A stretch of DNA of 64,000 nucleotides from Anadara kagoshimensis (GCA_021292105.1 CM037860.1:11240698-11304697), one strand, 5' to 3'; numbered from the stretch's first letter, positions 39,290 to 52,416 are shown. The notes: generated from the sequence alone by a model not told the origin. Translations and numbers: made by a program.

Positions 39290-39910
39290 CCGCCTTTGGG
39301 AATTTGTCAGTTTGTTATTATAATGACTTGAAAAAGATGATTTTTATTTTTTTTTTTATTTTATTTAATTTTTTTAAATTTATAATGCATTATCACAACA
39401 TCAACATTTCATTTCAGAAAACTTAGGATTGTGGTCAATCAAATATTGATTTTTTACTACGTATTTGGTTTGATTTTTCTATTTTTTTCTATGCACATAA
39501 CATTTCTGTTTCTCCTGCTTATATAGCTTATTTGTTTCATAGGGCATACGCTATATTAGAGCAAGAGAATGTTTTCACCTATGATTTTTATACAAATACG
39601 GAAGCTGTCTGTCTTTTTGAATTTGTGAGTTTTTTATGATAATGACTTGAAAATTATAAATCTCAAGATCATTTTTTAGGTTTTTTTATTCTTAATGCAT
39701 AATTAAAATATCAACATTTCAATTCAGAAAACTCAAGATTTCGGTCAATAAAATTGGATTTTTTCACTAGGTATTTGGTTTGATTTTTGTATTTTTTTCT
39801 ATGCACATAACATTTCCTTTCTACTGCTTATTCAGGACATATGCCATGTCAGAGGAAGAGCTTGTTTTCACTTAGGAATTTTATACAACAACTAGGGAAG
39901 CTACTTACAA
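39290..39910 (+). repeat. Tandem duplication, two 310-bp units
   Basis: Units at about 39290-39605 and 39606-39910. Shared phrases: 'aatttgtcag/aatttgtgag', 'tcaacatttcatttcagaaa', 'gtatttggtttgattttt' and 'tctatgcacataacattt', with an offset of 310-319 bp. Each unit ends in 'ggaagct'. No other copy was seen in the window. Confidence 0.92.
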
Positions 39911-40139
39911 ATTTTTGTCGCTAAGATATTGCAAAACCTAGGCTGTCAATATCGTGATTGGCCGTCATAATTATAATTTTGATATTGTATGCAAAATCAT
40001 TTTGGATTTTACTGTCGTCCCACAGTTCCATGTTTCTTTCTTCCTTATTCTAATTAGAAATGTTGCGTATGAAGCAAGCTAGACAGAAACACTTAGTCTT
40101 CGTAAGATCTGCTATAATGTAATAGCTTCTGCATAGATC

Positions 40140-40195
40140 TTATTTTGCTTTTGAATTTTTGTTCGAAAATAGATCGGTTTGTTTATTTTTTTATT
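40140..40195 (+). repeat. RT-element 3'-end scrap (plus)
   Basis: 'ttattttgcttttgaattttt' resembles the element's terminal phrase, followed by 'gttcgaaaatagatcgg' and 'tttgtttatttttttatt'. It lies 45 bp left of, and tail-to-tail with, the long minus-strand copy. Confidence 0.55.
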
Positions 40196-40355
40196 ATTTA
40201 ATTTTATTATTAAAATTTCAGTTGTATAATAAACTGCAATAATCAAAAACAAACATACTAATACATATCCGAATCCCAATTCAGAAGCAAAGTAAAAACT
40301 TTGGAACTGAAAAGTTAGGTTATACACGTGAACTTCAACCGGGGAAGTGAGGCCG

Positions 40356-40378
40356 GGTGCTCCGGAAGGGTAAGCACC
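40356..40378 (-). promoter_or_regulatory. 3'-UTR hairpin of the RT element
   Basis: GGTGCT and AGCACC form a perfect 6-bp stem around an 11-nt loop. It is kept exactly at 32227-32249 and nearly at 26130-26152. A role as recognition site for the element's own reverse transcriptase is inferred from position only. Confidence 0.5.
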
Positions 40379-40440
40379 TTCTGTTTAGCTAGCTACAACC
40401 GCCACGTGTGTAATCAAAATTGTATGAAAGGAACATGGAA

Positions 40441-42371
40441 CTATGAGACGTCAAAAATATTTAGGGCAATCCTGGACACAGAGACGTCAAACGTATCAAC
40501 AATACTGTGATAACGGCCATAAAACTTTTTGAGGGCCTTGATAAGCCTAGGCTTGCAATATCCCGGAATCAACAATTTATTTGCAAGCAGCCTACTTCGT
40601 TGTACAAAGTCCCCGTTGTGGGAACAAGCTCTACCATAGCGTAATAATTGGGAAACAAATACACTATAAGCAGGATAAGCAGGTATATTGCTGCATAAAA
40701 AGGAAAGTTGACAATAGAAAAATTGAAGTCATCACGTTTGTCATAATGTTTCACATTTAGCCTTTTTATTTCAAGCTCACTAGGATAGACGACATTTACA
40801 TAGTCTCCAAATTTAGGATTGTTAAGAGACAGAACCTCATCTATATATCTGCATGTTGAGTTGAATGATTTTTCGACAGTCTTCTCTCCAGATTTAACAA
40901 TGTTCTGTATAAATTCTGCTTCATAAGAATAAAAAACAAATCAGCAAGCAATGGTGCACAGTTTGTACCCATTGGTATACCGATTGTATGTTGAAAAACC
41001 ATATTACCAAACACAAAAAATATGTTATCTATCAAAAACTCCAACATTTTGTTGATGGTATCTTCAGTATATTTTTGTTTGGAATCCGTATAATGCTCGA
41101 CAAAATAACCAGAATCCCTGTTCAGCACCAGATATTTGAATCTTGACTTACCGTTTTTGTAAAAGAAAGACAATTGAATAATTTCTTTAAGACGTTCTTT
41201 TAATTTAGAATGAGGGATAGTGGTGTATAGTGTAGAAAAATGAAATGTTTTTATACTTTTTACATGAGTAAAGTATTAGAAGCAAAATGTTCAAGTAATT
41301 CTTTAGAATTTTTGAGAATCCACATTTGGTTGATTCCAGATGTAGAATATACTTTTTCTGAATAAGACTGAAGATCATCTTTGACGATTGTCAAAATCTG
41401 TGTTAGAGTTATCGATAATGATTAAGTAGTACATTTAGATGAGCCTGCTATATATCTTTCCTTGTATAGATTTTTATGGAGTTAAGGAATTCAATACAAG
41501 TAAGGAAGATCAAGATCTTCCTCTTTAAGATTGATACCGAAAGACTCGAGATCTCCCCTATGGTTGCAAAGAACTTCACCTGGGGTAAAATTAGTTCTAG
41601 TCTATGCAGGGTTATTTGATATACCATCTAAACCAAGCTCTTGAATAAGACATTCAAGGTAGAATTTCTTACAAACGAGAATAATGTTGTTGGAAGCCTT
41701 ATCAGCTGGGACAACAACATATTTGTTGTGTATGTCTGTTAGAATTGCCTTGATTTCTTGATCCTTGAGTACTGAAGACGGTTAAGTATCATAGACCCTA
41801 TAAGTCTGGCAATTCTAGTTTTAACGAGAGATCTTACAACCTTTATCCAGGCGGATAAGGTATCAAGCTCAACATCTTCTAATTTAGCGCAACATCTGGC
41901 GTACTCTTGAACAGAATCCATGACAAGTCTGAAATTCCGTCCCCAAGGAAAAAGTCGAGCTTCTCTATATTTAGGACCTTATGAAAGTAAAGATCTTAAT
42001 TTAATGTTCTCGATTATATTGAGATCACCAATTATCACATGTCCAGCTGGTCCATACATATAGGGAGAAGACGAGCAAGAGCAGGTAGGTGGAGTAAAGT
42101 TATGAAAGTTCAAACACTGTAATGTTTGTTTATAATTCAATATTTTGGATGCAATAGGTTTATTGTGGGAGTAGGAAACTAGAGGTTGCGAATTATTTTT
42201 GAAAGAAGCAGGGATTTTATATTGTACTTGTTTATTTTGAAAAATATTGGAAATGTGTATAGCATCTATGCCTTTGTTAGCACAGTGTAACTTAAGATAT
42301 TGGCGTTGACCATCGTTCTCAATATCGTTTTCCTGAGCAGGTTTAAATAATCTGTTAAAAGCAATATCCAT
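40441..42371 (-). pseudogene. Reverse transcriptase, Penelope-like, broken
   Basis: Would copy element RNA into DNA at the insertion site. Read across frames from 42371: an N-terminal region with a Cys cluster ('PTCSCSSSPYMYGPAGHV') and 'GDLNIIENIKLRSLL'; 'VVVPADKASNNII' near 41680 (the DKG-type motif of Penelope-like enzymes, here DKA); motif A as 'TLYTTIPHSKL' near 41220, with the expected aspartate read as His; motif B 'TIGIPMGTNCAPLLADLF' near 40960; motif C 'RYIDEVLSL' near 40840, where the family has YIDD; then a C-terminal extension ('KKFYGRYHSIVD') ending at the TAG at 40441-40443. I see no GIY-YIG nuclease. Several stops and frameshifts (near 41210, 41270, 41430, 41490 and 41620) kill it. 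I assign the Penelope-like class from motifs only; a distinct related RT clade is possible. Confidence 0.85.
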
Positions 42372-42424
42372 GATAATAGCAGTAAATTCCCCTCCTGCAT
42401 GCTTGTTTAGAAACCTTTTTATTC

Positions 42425-45400
42425 ATGTGGTAAAAATAATATAAATAAATAATGAAATCGTTTTAACAATCAAGCTGTATTAGAAATGTTTTCTTTTTGA
42501 TAATCGATTGCTCATTTGATTATAATTACACATAACTCGATTTAGATTTATGATACTGTTTTGTAGATTAAATATTTTTATGTGTTAACATTTCTTAAAT
42601 GTTGGTTTAATATCCAAATACACTAGTTATACCTCTTAACGGATTTGAAAGCATAATCTTGACACTTATCCGGTCATAATATACATTTACTTGATGTTAT
42701 TTTCATCCACACTATTAACTCAAAACTATTAAAATATATTAAATATTATATTAAATAACTATTTGTATTTCAAGTTTGATGCAGATTAGGGAATTTACAC
42801 GTTTATTCTAAAGTACGTTTGCTCTTTCTGGAGTGTGTTTATCGTGTAAACTAAATATTATCTAGGTAGGTAGACAAATGTGTTTCATTATTATTTCAAA
42901 TTTAAAGACTTTTAATTTACCTGTTTATATCAGTCAAACTCAATGATGCTAGTGATATAAATGTCGTAATGCATGGAATGCATAAACGATGTCGATTTAG
43001 AAAGTGATTGTTTGATCATTGAAGTGACCATAACTGTGTTTAAAACATTTCACGACTACCGATATATTTGAATACCTGTATGTAAAAGTTATGTGTACTC
43101 GTATTAAAAATATGTTATACATTTTCACTAAATTATTGTCAAATCGTGTATTTTGTTTAAAGACTGTACTTTACTGCGCGAAAAAAAGTACTAAACTTGG
43201 GGTTATTGACATTGGTATGAAACTAAATATAAGGTTCAAATAGAGCGATTAGAAATAATTTACAGAATTACAGTTACACAGAAGCTTCAAGCGACAATAT
43301 ATTAATCATCCTCAGTAACACCTATCCCGATAGATAATTAGTCCTGATTTAAGTTAAACGTTTTGAATTAATCCAGTTTGGGTTTTGATTAAGACCATCT
43401 CCGTTTAGATGAGGCATCAAGTGATGATTTTTTCGTTTTCTGTAGATAATTACTTCACTCATTTTTACTTACACTGAACCATACTGTTCTGTCACAACAG
43501 AATTAGATTTTAAAAAGCAATGCGTTGTTTAACCGCAGTACAAATTATTACATATTGTTATTGTTATAACAACATATGGGCTATCGAAACGAATATTTAT
43601 TCAGTTTTCCTATGATAGAATTTGATTATGATAAAAAATAGTATTCAATGCTGCTAGAAGATGGATATGAATCACGTGTGTACTTTTTCGGAAATCCATA
43701 TATGTACAGTGTCCGATATTGGCAGATCCATATAAGATGCTGACCGCTCAGTCACTAGATAATCAATAGAATATATATTTTTTTTTATAAAATATTTTAT
43801 ATAAACTAATACTGTTCAATGGTTACATAAAATCAATATTCTTAATCTCTGGAGTTTTGATTTGAGATTAATTACCCATTATTAGATCTTAAGGGTGAAA
43901 GTCTGCTTACAAAATGAAACATTTTGAAAGTTTTTTATTAAAGTACATCTAAATTTAAAAAAAATGGGGGAATAATAAAGCTTCTACTGACAGCTTTTAA
44001 TATCGTATTACACAATAAACAATAAAAATGGTCATTTTAGAGAAACTATAAATCTATATTTTGCTTTTGGTCAGACAAAAATTCTAATTTAGAAATGTAA
44101 AGTCAGTTATTCAGGCGACAAATTGAATATCCATAAATGACTTGTTTCATGTCAATGTCGAATGTATTATTGTTGCAGTGTTTAACAATAAAAGTCAGAC
44201 TACCAGAATAAGTTGATGACGTTATGACTTATTTGCAAAAGGCTTAAAAATAATAAAGCTGAGGAATGAAAGAAGAAAATTATTGATTAACGATTTACCT
44301 GTATTGAAAAGTTAAACAGATAGAAATTGAACCAACTACAAACATATATGTACTAGTCAATGTACATGAGTATGATAGTAACTATGAGATGTCAATTATA
44401 TCGCTGATCATTTTGGTTACATGTACATTATATCTAGACATAAGGACATGCGCTACTATAGCTCATTAAGTATGAAACAATTACACCATAAGCGGGACAT
44501 GTATATTGTTACATGGGATAGTTGAAATAAAAAAAATAGAGAATCATGTTTTTAAAATAGCTCCTAATGTAAGCTTCCCTGGTTGTCATAATTTTGGTAC
44601 GTCCAAATATCAATAGAAGTTGAAAAATTCAGAATTATCTGTGGGTATTATATATTGTTGAAAGAAAAAAGTAAAGATGTGTTTTGATTTTCCTCGGTTT
44701 AAGCACATACTTACATAGGCGATATATTTATACAATAAACACTCTATAGACGTGTTTAACGAACATGCACATAGTTTAACAAATGAACAAAACACAGATG
44801 AAAATAGTCAAGCTTACATTCACCACATTTACAATTTTTTGTATCATAAAATTCTGAACGAATACTACATTTTTGTATAAGTTATTCGTATTTTAAATAA
44901 ACAAAAACATCTTTTTTTCAATCAGTCTTATATTTCATCACAAAATTTAATAGCCAAGATTTAGAAAGAGACATTAAACGTTTCTTTTTTCTGAGCAATA
45001 CCTTATTTACACAACTGATCAAATATACAGACCATCAATATATTGATTTATCAATGCTATCAGACTGATTAATGGTTAAAGAAGATAGATGGCAGACAAC
45101 CACGGAATGTATTAAAGGTATGAGTCAAGATGTACAAATTTCTTAATTTACAATTTGATATGGCAATAGATACAAAAAATAGTAGGAAAATTATAAACCT
45201 ATTAGAAAGAGAACTATATCTATACAAATATCTTTTATAGTTATGAATACACGTCGGCTTGAGATTAGGTGATTAAAAGTTCAATGACTATACGAACGTT
45301 ATTTCAAGGATTTCTCTCCTCTCTCTTATTTGTACTTGACACTCGATAATGAATAAATTAAATCTGGTAGTGTTTCATGAAAACACTGTAAACTGAATAT

Positions 45401-46495
45401 GTCTTTGTTTGCAAAACTTCAAAAACACGATTTGCACAAGTTTGTTAATGTAAAACAGTACCTCATTTGTATTAATTGCATTACATGCTATCATCAACTG
45501 GCAAAACAATTACACCTGTTAAATGTAAGCTTCAAGGACTATGATTTAATTTACCCTTAATTTCTCTATTGTAAAAAAAATTCCGAAATTATTGTTGACT
45601 ATTTCTGGTTTTTAAAACATGCCTACAGTGAATTTTGTTAAATTAATTCAAATTAAAGTCAGTGTAAACATCAAATTGTTACGAAATAACTTTATTTCAC
45701 GTTGTATTATTTAACATTGTTTATAGGGCTTATGGATATTATTTGTTTAAAACTCAACCATATAACGTTGCAGGAAGAAACTAGATCCGATTCTCGGAAG
45801 CAAGATAAATAAATGATATACTAAGACTTTACAGGCTTTAGTGCTATGTACATACAGATTTTAATCAGTAAAAGGAATTTTTCAAAGGAAGTAGATTAGA
45901 CACTAAATATGCGATATACGATGCTCTTGTAGCTTCCAGATTACAGGTCTGGATACATAGTTGTTAAACCATTTTATTCCAATAAACTGATAAATGACAT
46001 AAAACTTAAATGTTTAATTAATCCTATCGGAATGTATTTATAAAAATAATTCTTATTTTTTTCTGAGGAAAGCTTCAATTCTACGTAAGACAAACATTGA
46101 ACTGATTTATCTGTTAACTTAAATGTTTAAGCTGGGTTTACAAACGTATACAGTGTTCCTTCACATTAAATGAATGTCAAATCTTAACTAGAATGGCGAC
46201 ACCTTAAGGGGTTTCATAAGAAAGAATGGATATCCACTATTGCTTCTGCACAAGTTGATAGTTAAATCCATTTACAGTACAGGCCTGTCAAAATTTTAAC
46301 ACCAAGCTAACGTATTTGTGTCACAAAGAACTTTAAACAATAGTTTTACCATTTGATGCCAATACCACTATATACACAAAATGTATGTATAGTTTTTCTT
46401 CAGTCTTTATTGTAAAACTATGCTTTGCATAGTTGATGGAATTGAGTAGAAAATACATTGATCAGTTGTTGATAAATATTGTACTTAAGGATTTG
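42425..46495. other. AT-rich DNA, nothing recognised
   Basis: About 4 kb without a supported gene or shared repeat. The open frame 44610-44795 (-) has no motif. Confidence 0.5.
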
Positions 46496-46499
46496 GGAA

Positions 46500-46730
46500 A
46501 GGGTCTTTTACGCACTAGTCAAGATTCTTTTACCTTTATAAAGCAAGTTAGGGATGGTGGAGAAACTGGATTGCAGAGAATACCACCAACCTTTTGCAAG
46601 TGAACAGACAAACCTTCTCACACTAAGATCCAACGTAAGTGGGATTCGAACTAGGTGGTCATGGGCACTTTGATCTGTGGATGTGCTACTGTCCACTGAG
46701 GCATAAGGACTTTGCCTGAAACTTTCAATC
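46500..46730 (-). mobile_element. tRNA-derived SINE
   Basis: On the minus strand: a tRNA-like head with an A box ('tgcctcagtggacagtag') and a B box ('tagttcgaatcccact'). A body follows with 'aaggttggtggtattctct' and 'ccagtttctccaccatcc', resembling a conserved central domain of metazoan SINEs, then a 3' part with 'taaaagaccctttccc'. Target duplications were not resolved. Confidence 0.75.
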
Positions 46731-47361
46731 CTACATTATTTTATAACATCGCATAAATACATACCAATATCAGAGTACTTAAACAAAACCACCATATTTG
46801 AATGAAGGAAAAACCTGCATGTATATCACTGTAATTACCCACACATAAGATTAGTTAACAATACTTTTTACGGAGAAGGAGGCATGAGCCTGTCATTGGA
46901 GAAGTTTTTTGTCTATCAATACCTCAGTACACAGCGAGAACACTTTTATTCTATTCATGTATATGCAGTGATGGCTGTGTAGTTGGGTTTTAGTAACTAG
47001 CAAGGCCTCAACAATGCAGATTTGAATCTACCAATGGTTGGCCTATTGTATTAACACTTACATAAATTATTGCGATGGGATGCTGAATACAATGCAAGCA
47101 ACAAAAAATTAATCTTTCAACATAAAAAAATAATAATTTATACAAGTTCTACATAATGCTGTTTTATATCTTTTTATTGAAATAAACAAGAACAATAAAA
47201 TATAAAATTAGTAAGACCACCCTTACATACAAAATTTCATCCATTCTTTCACTTCATTACTTGCACTGATTAAGATTTTTTTCATTTAATACCTGCAAAT
47301 GTGTATACAATATAACCTTGTTATAATGTTCCTCAATTATTTTACTAATGTTTGTCACTTA

Positions 47362-47432
47362 ATGTGACACCGGGCTCAAACCCACGACCTCCTAAATAGG
47401 GAGCAAACACTCTACCAACTGAGCTGTTGAAG
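47362..47432 (-). mobile_element. tRNA-derived SINE head or tRNA relic
   Basis: Minus strand: 'cagctcagttggtagagtg' (D arm / A box) and 'gtcgtgggtttgagcccg' (T arm / B box), with an anticodon-like loop ctattta in a 4-bp stem. The acceptor arms do not pair and the T stem is imperfect, so it is not a working tRNA. The downstream sequence has no clear SINE body. Confidence 0.65.
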
Positions 47433-47855
47433 ATATAAATGTATTAAATGTATATGTATATTTATACTTTGCATTCACATATTTATAAAATATGAATAGC
47501 TCAAATCATAACCACCATTATCGTAAATTGTTAAAACAACACTAGTGCCTTGGAGAAACTGACAGACTTACCATATACTAGCATCCTTAACAAGATATAC
47601 CGAATTTCGATTAGTGAATGCTTGCAAAGATGAATTAGACTAAGACTGTTGTAAAGCTTTTGCAACTTGAGACCCTGCAAAGCTTGGTTGGCTGCTGCAT
47701 AGTTTTGCTTTCTTTGTTTTCTGAAATAAAAATGAATTACTTTTTAATAAATCATGGAAATAGTTGGTTTTATAAAAAAACATACATAAACGTATGGTTC
47801 TTGTCAAACAAATATGCTTTAGAACTTTAAAACTTTAATTTTTAAGTAGTGGAAA
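47433..47855. other. AT-rich DNA, nothing recognised
   Basis: No supported feature between the tRNA relic and the hammerhead relic. Confidence 0.5.
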
Positions 47856-47916
47856 CTACATATTATACCAGTTTTACAGCAATAGACAGCCGTTTCGTAA
47901 TATAATTCCTCATCAC
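47856..47916 (-). repeat. Hammerhead-repeat relic with degraded ribozyme
   Basis: Minus strand: GTGATGAG (C3 of the core changed to G), stem II GGAAT/ATTac, GAAAC, ggctGTC at 47885-47891, then 'tattgctgtaaaactggtat'. The stem I 5' arm is missing. Not expected to cleave. Confidence 0.8.
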
Positions 47917-47919
47917 AAA

Positions 47920-50900
47920 CAAAAAATAAAACTAAACTGGTACATCATGGATGTTTTAATGCAAATATGCAATCTTTACACATGTATGCAAATAACTGAC
48001 TACACGTATTTTCGTTTAAAGAAGGTACATGCCTTATCTTGATATTTTGCATTAAAACAAATACAAGGCAAAAGAAAAAGTCTGATATTATATTGTATTG
48101 AAATAAAGAATAATTTGAGAATAACTCAAACTTTAATAAGCAGATTCATACTTGATTTTTATTATTTGACAATAACTTATAGGTAAGCATTTTTTTTACA
48201 TATCTTACACATTATCAATATGCAAACTATATGTTTTGATTCAAACGGTTTATCATAATTTTTTAGCAGCATCTTTGGTAGGATTAAATTTTAAAATTGG
48301 ATTATAAAAATACAAGTTGATGGCATTTAGAGAGCTACATAACCTTCACATCATCGATTGCTATGTGAATGCTTAATGTCACATATTAATGCGTCTGAAA
48401 GTACTAAAAAGGGATAAATATTATGCTTAAATTGGTGCGTGTTGACATACGTTTATACAATACAATACAATATATAACACCTGTCATAAATACACAATTT
48501 ACTGCTACTTATGTCGTGTTAACTATTAATATATTTTCATAAGCTATACAACATATTATTCTAAATTATGTCACTTATGTCATTAAAAATGCAAAGTAAA
48601 AGTAACAAGTAAAATCATAGATTTTGTATAAGTTCATTTGTAGCGAAAAAACTGGGGTGCTAATTACGACATTTTAATAATTACACTGTTGCGTTTATAC
48701 GATAAAAGTTTTCATGACAGGTAAAAACACACTTAAGTATATACACAAGACAATTGATTGTGAAACTTGACCTGAAAGTCTGTAAAAATAGGTCAGTGTC
48801 TGACATTGCAATAAACCACTTTATTGTATTATTCGCCTGTTTGCTTATTAGGATTCGATTCCATAAGCCAGTCCATATCTCATATTTAGAATGATACATT
48901 TAAGTTACGTACTTGGATGACAAAATCAAGATGTCATGAATTAACAAAGAAGAGCAAACTAATAAACTGTCTGTGGCTAAAAGGATAAAAGCATCTGTAG
49001 ATTTAGCTAAGAAGAGTATAAATTTTTTCCTACTTGCACAATGTATTCCAAATAAAATCACCACGAAAAGGTATATACATATTACCTATGAATAAAAGAA
49101 CTATATAATCGTTTTCAACTTCTCAATGTCTGTTGAATAAGACTTTAAATTTATAGGAATTTTTTTCTTTACATGTAACAAAACATTGTTTGGATTTTTT
49201 TTATTGCATTAAAAATATATGAAAATGTACAAATACTACTTGTGATAATTTTTTTTTATAAAACAATTTCCATTGATTTTTGTTCTTAATATAAAAACGT
49301 TTATTTAAAACAATTCAACATGGGAGTTATGACGTTAGTATACCAAATATCTTGACAGAAGTGTCACACGTCATGGGATTCCGATTTTAATACCAAAGTG
49401 TCACCATTTTCTAGGTTTAAAGTTTCTATTAAATTATTCTAGTTAAGATTAGGGAATGCAATAACGTAATTTTAATTGAAAACGCTTGCTTTTATAAACT
49501 GCCAAGTGATTGGTTAAAAAATATTCATATATTTAGTATGATGTAAAAAGAACAAGAAGCACAGATAAAGGTAAATGAAAAGGTGGTGGAAAACATTGTG
49601 ATGATGGTCATATAACATAGAATATAGAATTTCATGGATGCCACGATTTCGCCTTATTTTTTTTAAATAAAATTATACTATCACTAATTAAAATAGACAT
49701 CCTCAACTAATACCTCCGTGGCAACATTCCTCTTATGTTATTGTAACATTTCCCGTCATTTCGATAGTAAGATATATTGTTATGTAATTTGTCATTGTTC
49801 TTTCGAATTTCTGGATTTAGCATTTAAAATTTAAGAATGAGTGAGGGGAAACGCCTTACATGTTAGATTTGGAAGGGAAAAGACTTTTTAAGATTTTAAT
49901 ATGCATGTTAAGCCATATTTGCTTACACTGAGAAGTTAGGTTTTCCAAAAACCGTAAGTATTATTGTTTCAAATTGCCGTCCAATAAAGGTAATATACAG
50001 CCAGTCGCATATGTATTTAATTTTTATTGTTTTACTCCTGTTTTTGTTTTGAAATATTCTTATTATGATTGATATGCATTTTATTTTTTAACAATTAATA
50101 TTAAGCAGTTTTATTTCTAGCTTACATTTTAGGTTCTTGCTTTTTCGGAGTCAAAAAATGCTTGAAATGATTTTATTTAAGAAATTGTGCGAAAAAATAA
50201 TGATGCATTTTTTAAAAAATAATTTAAAGTTGTATGTTGTAAAACTATAAAATTTTTCCTTACAAATGTTTTTTACATTTCGGAAAAATATCTTAAAAGA
50301 CCGAAAAACGATCGAATCAAACTTTGGGTCTAGACAATAAAAATGGCAAGAAAATATAAAATAACGTAAGCGTCATTCAACAGTACAAATGTGACATAGA
50401 TAAAGCGTCTTCTACTACGTCCGTAACATACTTCTCTAATATATATATATGTGTACGATTAGGGGTCAAATATTAGACTGTTCCTCTGATAGATTTTTTT
50501 GTTGTCACTAAAAGTATTAGTCCCATTAATATAAGTCAGAGTGTGACCTTCCAACGGAACAACACCCGCCTGCTTAACAGCATTATTTTATCTTTTCTGT
50601 AAGTTAGGTTTTATATGGTTTTTTTTTAATTTTTAATATTGATCTCAGCCAAGAAAAAACTATTTATAGTGTGTCTTGATAAATTAAAACCAAATTCAAG
50701 CTACAATTTAGCCTAGGCCATATTTAGTTGAATTTTTCATCGGCAAATGTCTTTTTTCCCTTTTTTGAATTTCTCTTAAGATACTGTATAGTTGCTTTTA
50801 TTCACTGGGGATTTAATTTTGCTATATTTGCGGGTCTTCATAGCAAGAAATTAAATACAAAGTCAATATATTTCATGTAGCATTCATTAAACATGGACTG

Positions 50901-51090
50901 ATATAATCCGTGTAGAAAATTGTTAACACTCGCCACTGGACTGGATATTTTTTACCCCGCATAATTAATCAACTACACAGTGAGTAAAACAAAGTTCAGT
51001 AACAAAAATATCACCATTTTCTCTAAATTGGTATAATATCGTGCAAATTCTGAAAATCTCAATAACATCTTTATCATTTTTGCAAATCAG
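47920..51090. other. AT-rich DNA, nothing recognised
   Basis: About 3.2 kb with no supported gene. The open frame at 48681-48899 (-) has no motif. Confidence 0.5.
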
Positions 51091-51480
51091 TAAGCAAAGT
51101 GATCGCTTCGTATTTGGCGGTCGACGGTTCAAGTCCCGTTAGGCTGTGGCCAAGATATGAAAGTCGGTAGTGCCTGTTCTTTCGCCGAGCCCCATGTATT
51201 GAGGAATGAAAGGTGTGGGTCATTCGGGTGAGACCTTTAACCCCGATGCCGCATGTAACTGTAGGCGTGACACTAAAATCCCTCACTACACGGCCGAACG
51301 GAGGGGTTCAGTGGAAGTGTGTCCGTCTCGAGAACAGGGCTAGGTCAGATACCGCTTCTTTACCTGTCGCTCGGTATTGAAAGAGAAGCAATTGGTTCAC
51401 CTGATGTAAGTATAAAATGACTGGGAGAGTGGTTTACTTTCTGCGTCATAATGACTCTGTGAGTTAGCACCTTAAAATTC
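51091..51480 (+). mobile_element. tRNA-derived SINE, bivalve type
   Basis: Markedly GC-richer than the flanks. A tRNA-like head ends with the B box 'ggtcgacggttcaagtcccg'. The body has 'cggtagtgcctgttctttcg', 'aaaggtgtgggtcattcggg', 'gagacctttaaccccgatgc', 'cgtgacactaaaatccctca' and 'ctacacggcc', an order I associate with bivalve SINEs. The A box is degenerate. Ends are approximate. Confidence 0.75.
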
Positions 51481-52157
51481 AACCCAAGTGCATGCTAATA
51501 AATAAACATCTCGCGCATTCACAAACCTGTTCTTATGTTAATCCTTAGAGATCACTAAACTTTTATCTAGCCGTGAATAGCAGAAGTTGCTGGTGCGACT
51601 TTGAAAAAAGCATTTTATCCATCCAACCAATTTTAATGTATTGCTCTGATAGTACTGCAAAGACACAAAAATCTGTCACTTTTTAGAGTTCACTCTACTA
51701 TTCCAGAAATCCATGATACAAATAAAAATTACATGTATATTTGGGATTTAATTTTTGTAGCGTCTATAAAGAACTAGTCTAATATTTAGCTGTCTCTGCG
51801 AATGCACCCCAGGCTACTAAATAAGCAATGTTGATATTTCTGCTACTTTTAAAGATACAAAAATTCAAAATTAGCACTTGACAGGAATGGATATTGGGAT
51901 CTTATTTCATTTATATTTTATGACGATAGTGTATGGAGATCGGCAGCTAGCTTGTGCAAATTTAGTATCACATTTTATATTCTGATATAAGCACTTGGCA
52001 TTTCGGTAACGGGCAAGTGTTGAAAGCGTATGGAACGGATCCGAGTGTGTGAAAAAGTGTTAGTTCGCTTATCGATGGCAGGTTGTTTCTTTAGATACTC
52101 TGGTTCCCTCTTTCACCCGGTAAATCGGTTCGTTTCGAAACTTAATCGCCTTGTACC

Positions 52158-52171
52158 ACTATGTATTTTAG
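52158..52171. repeat. SINE target-site duplication, left
   Basis: actatgtattttag, 14 bp, repeated exactly at 52417-52430. Confidence 0.95.
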
Positions 52172-52416
52172 ACCACTGCGGTAGCTCAGCTGGTAAAGTG
52201 CTCGCTCAGTGGGTTCGAACCAAAGCCTTGAAAGTAGGTAGTTACTGATCATTCGCCAAGCACTTGGCTTTACGAAATTGCGAAATGAAAACCACCCTGC
52301 TGTAAAATACCATCAGCGCAACGCAATTGACAGAATTTCTGCACCTTCGGCTATAGCTGGCGACATATCAATATAAGTTTTCTAGATCGGTACGTTAAAC
52401 ACCATAACTCAACTCA
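52172..52416 (+). mobile_element. tRNA-derived SINE, complete, with 14-bp TSD
   Basis: 245 bp. A box 'ggtagctcagctggtaaagt' and B box 'gtgggttcgaacc' form the RNA polymerase III head. A body with 'ttcgccaagcacttggcttt' follows, and the 3' end is the short repeat 'taactcaactcaact'. The flanking direct repeat is exact, so the element is complete and relatively young. Both polymerase III boxes look functional. The partner retrotransposon supplying its tail is not in the window. Confidence 0.95.

Larger units (their letters stand above)
40239..42420 (-). mobile_element. Retroelement with Penelope-like RT, 5' truncated
   Basis: The longest copy of the dominant repeat family here, about 2.2 kb. 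In element orientation (minus): coding region about 42371-40441, then a 3' UTR of about 200 bp to about 40239. The UTR carries the hairpin GGTGCT/AGCACC at 40356-40378 and the constant 3' end (plus-strand view 'aatcaaaaacaaacatac'). Shorter copies share this 3' end, the pattern left by target-primed reverse transcription. No long terminal repeats were seen. The left part of the coding region starts abruptly, so the 5' end is probably lost. Confidence 0.85.

Noticed and set aside
47362-47432. Functional tRNA-Asn (AUU anticodon-like loop)
   Set aside because: Acceptor arms do not pair and the T stem has mismatches; kept only as a tRNA-derived relic.
52172-52245. tRNA gene
   Set aside because: Good A and B boxes, but the anticodon arm is missing, and the SINE body, tail and target duplications show it is the head of a SINE.
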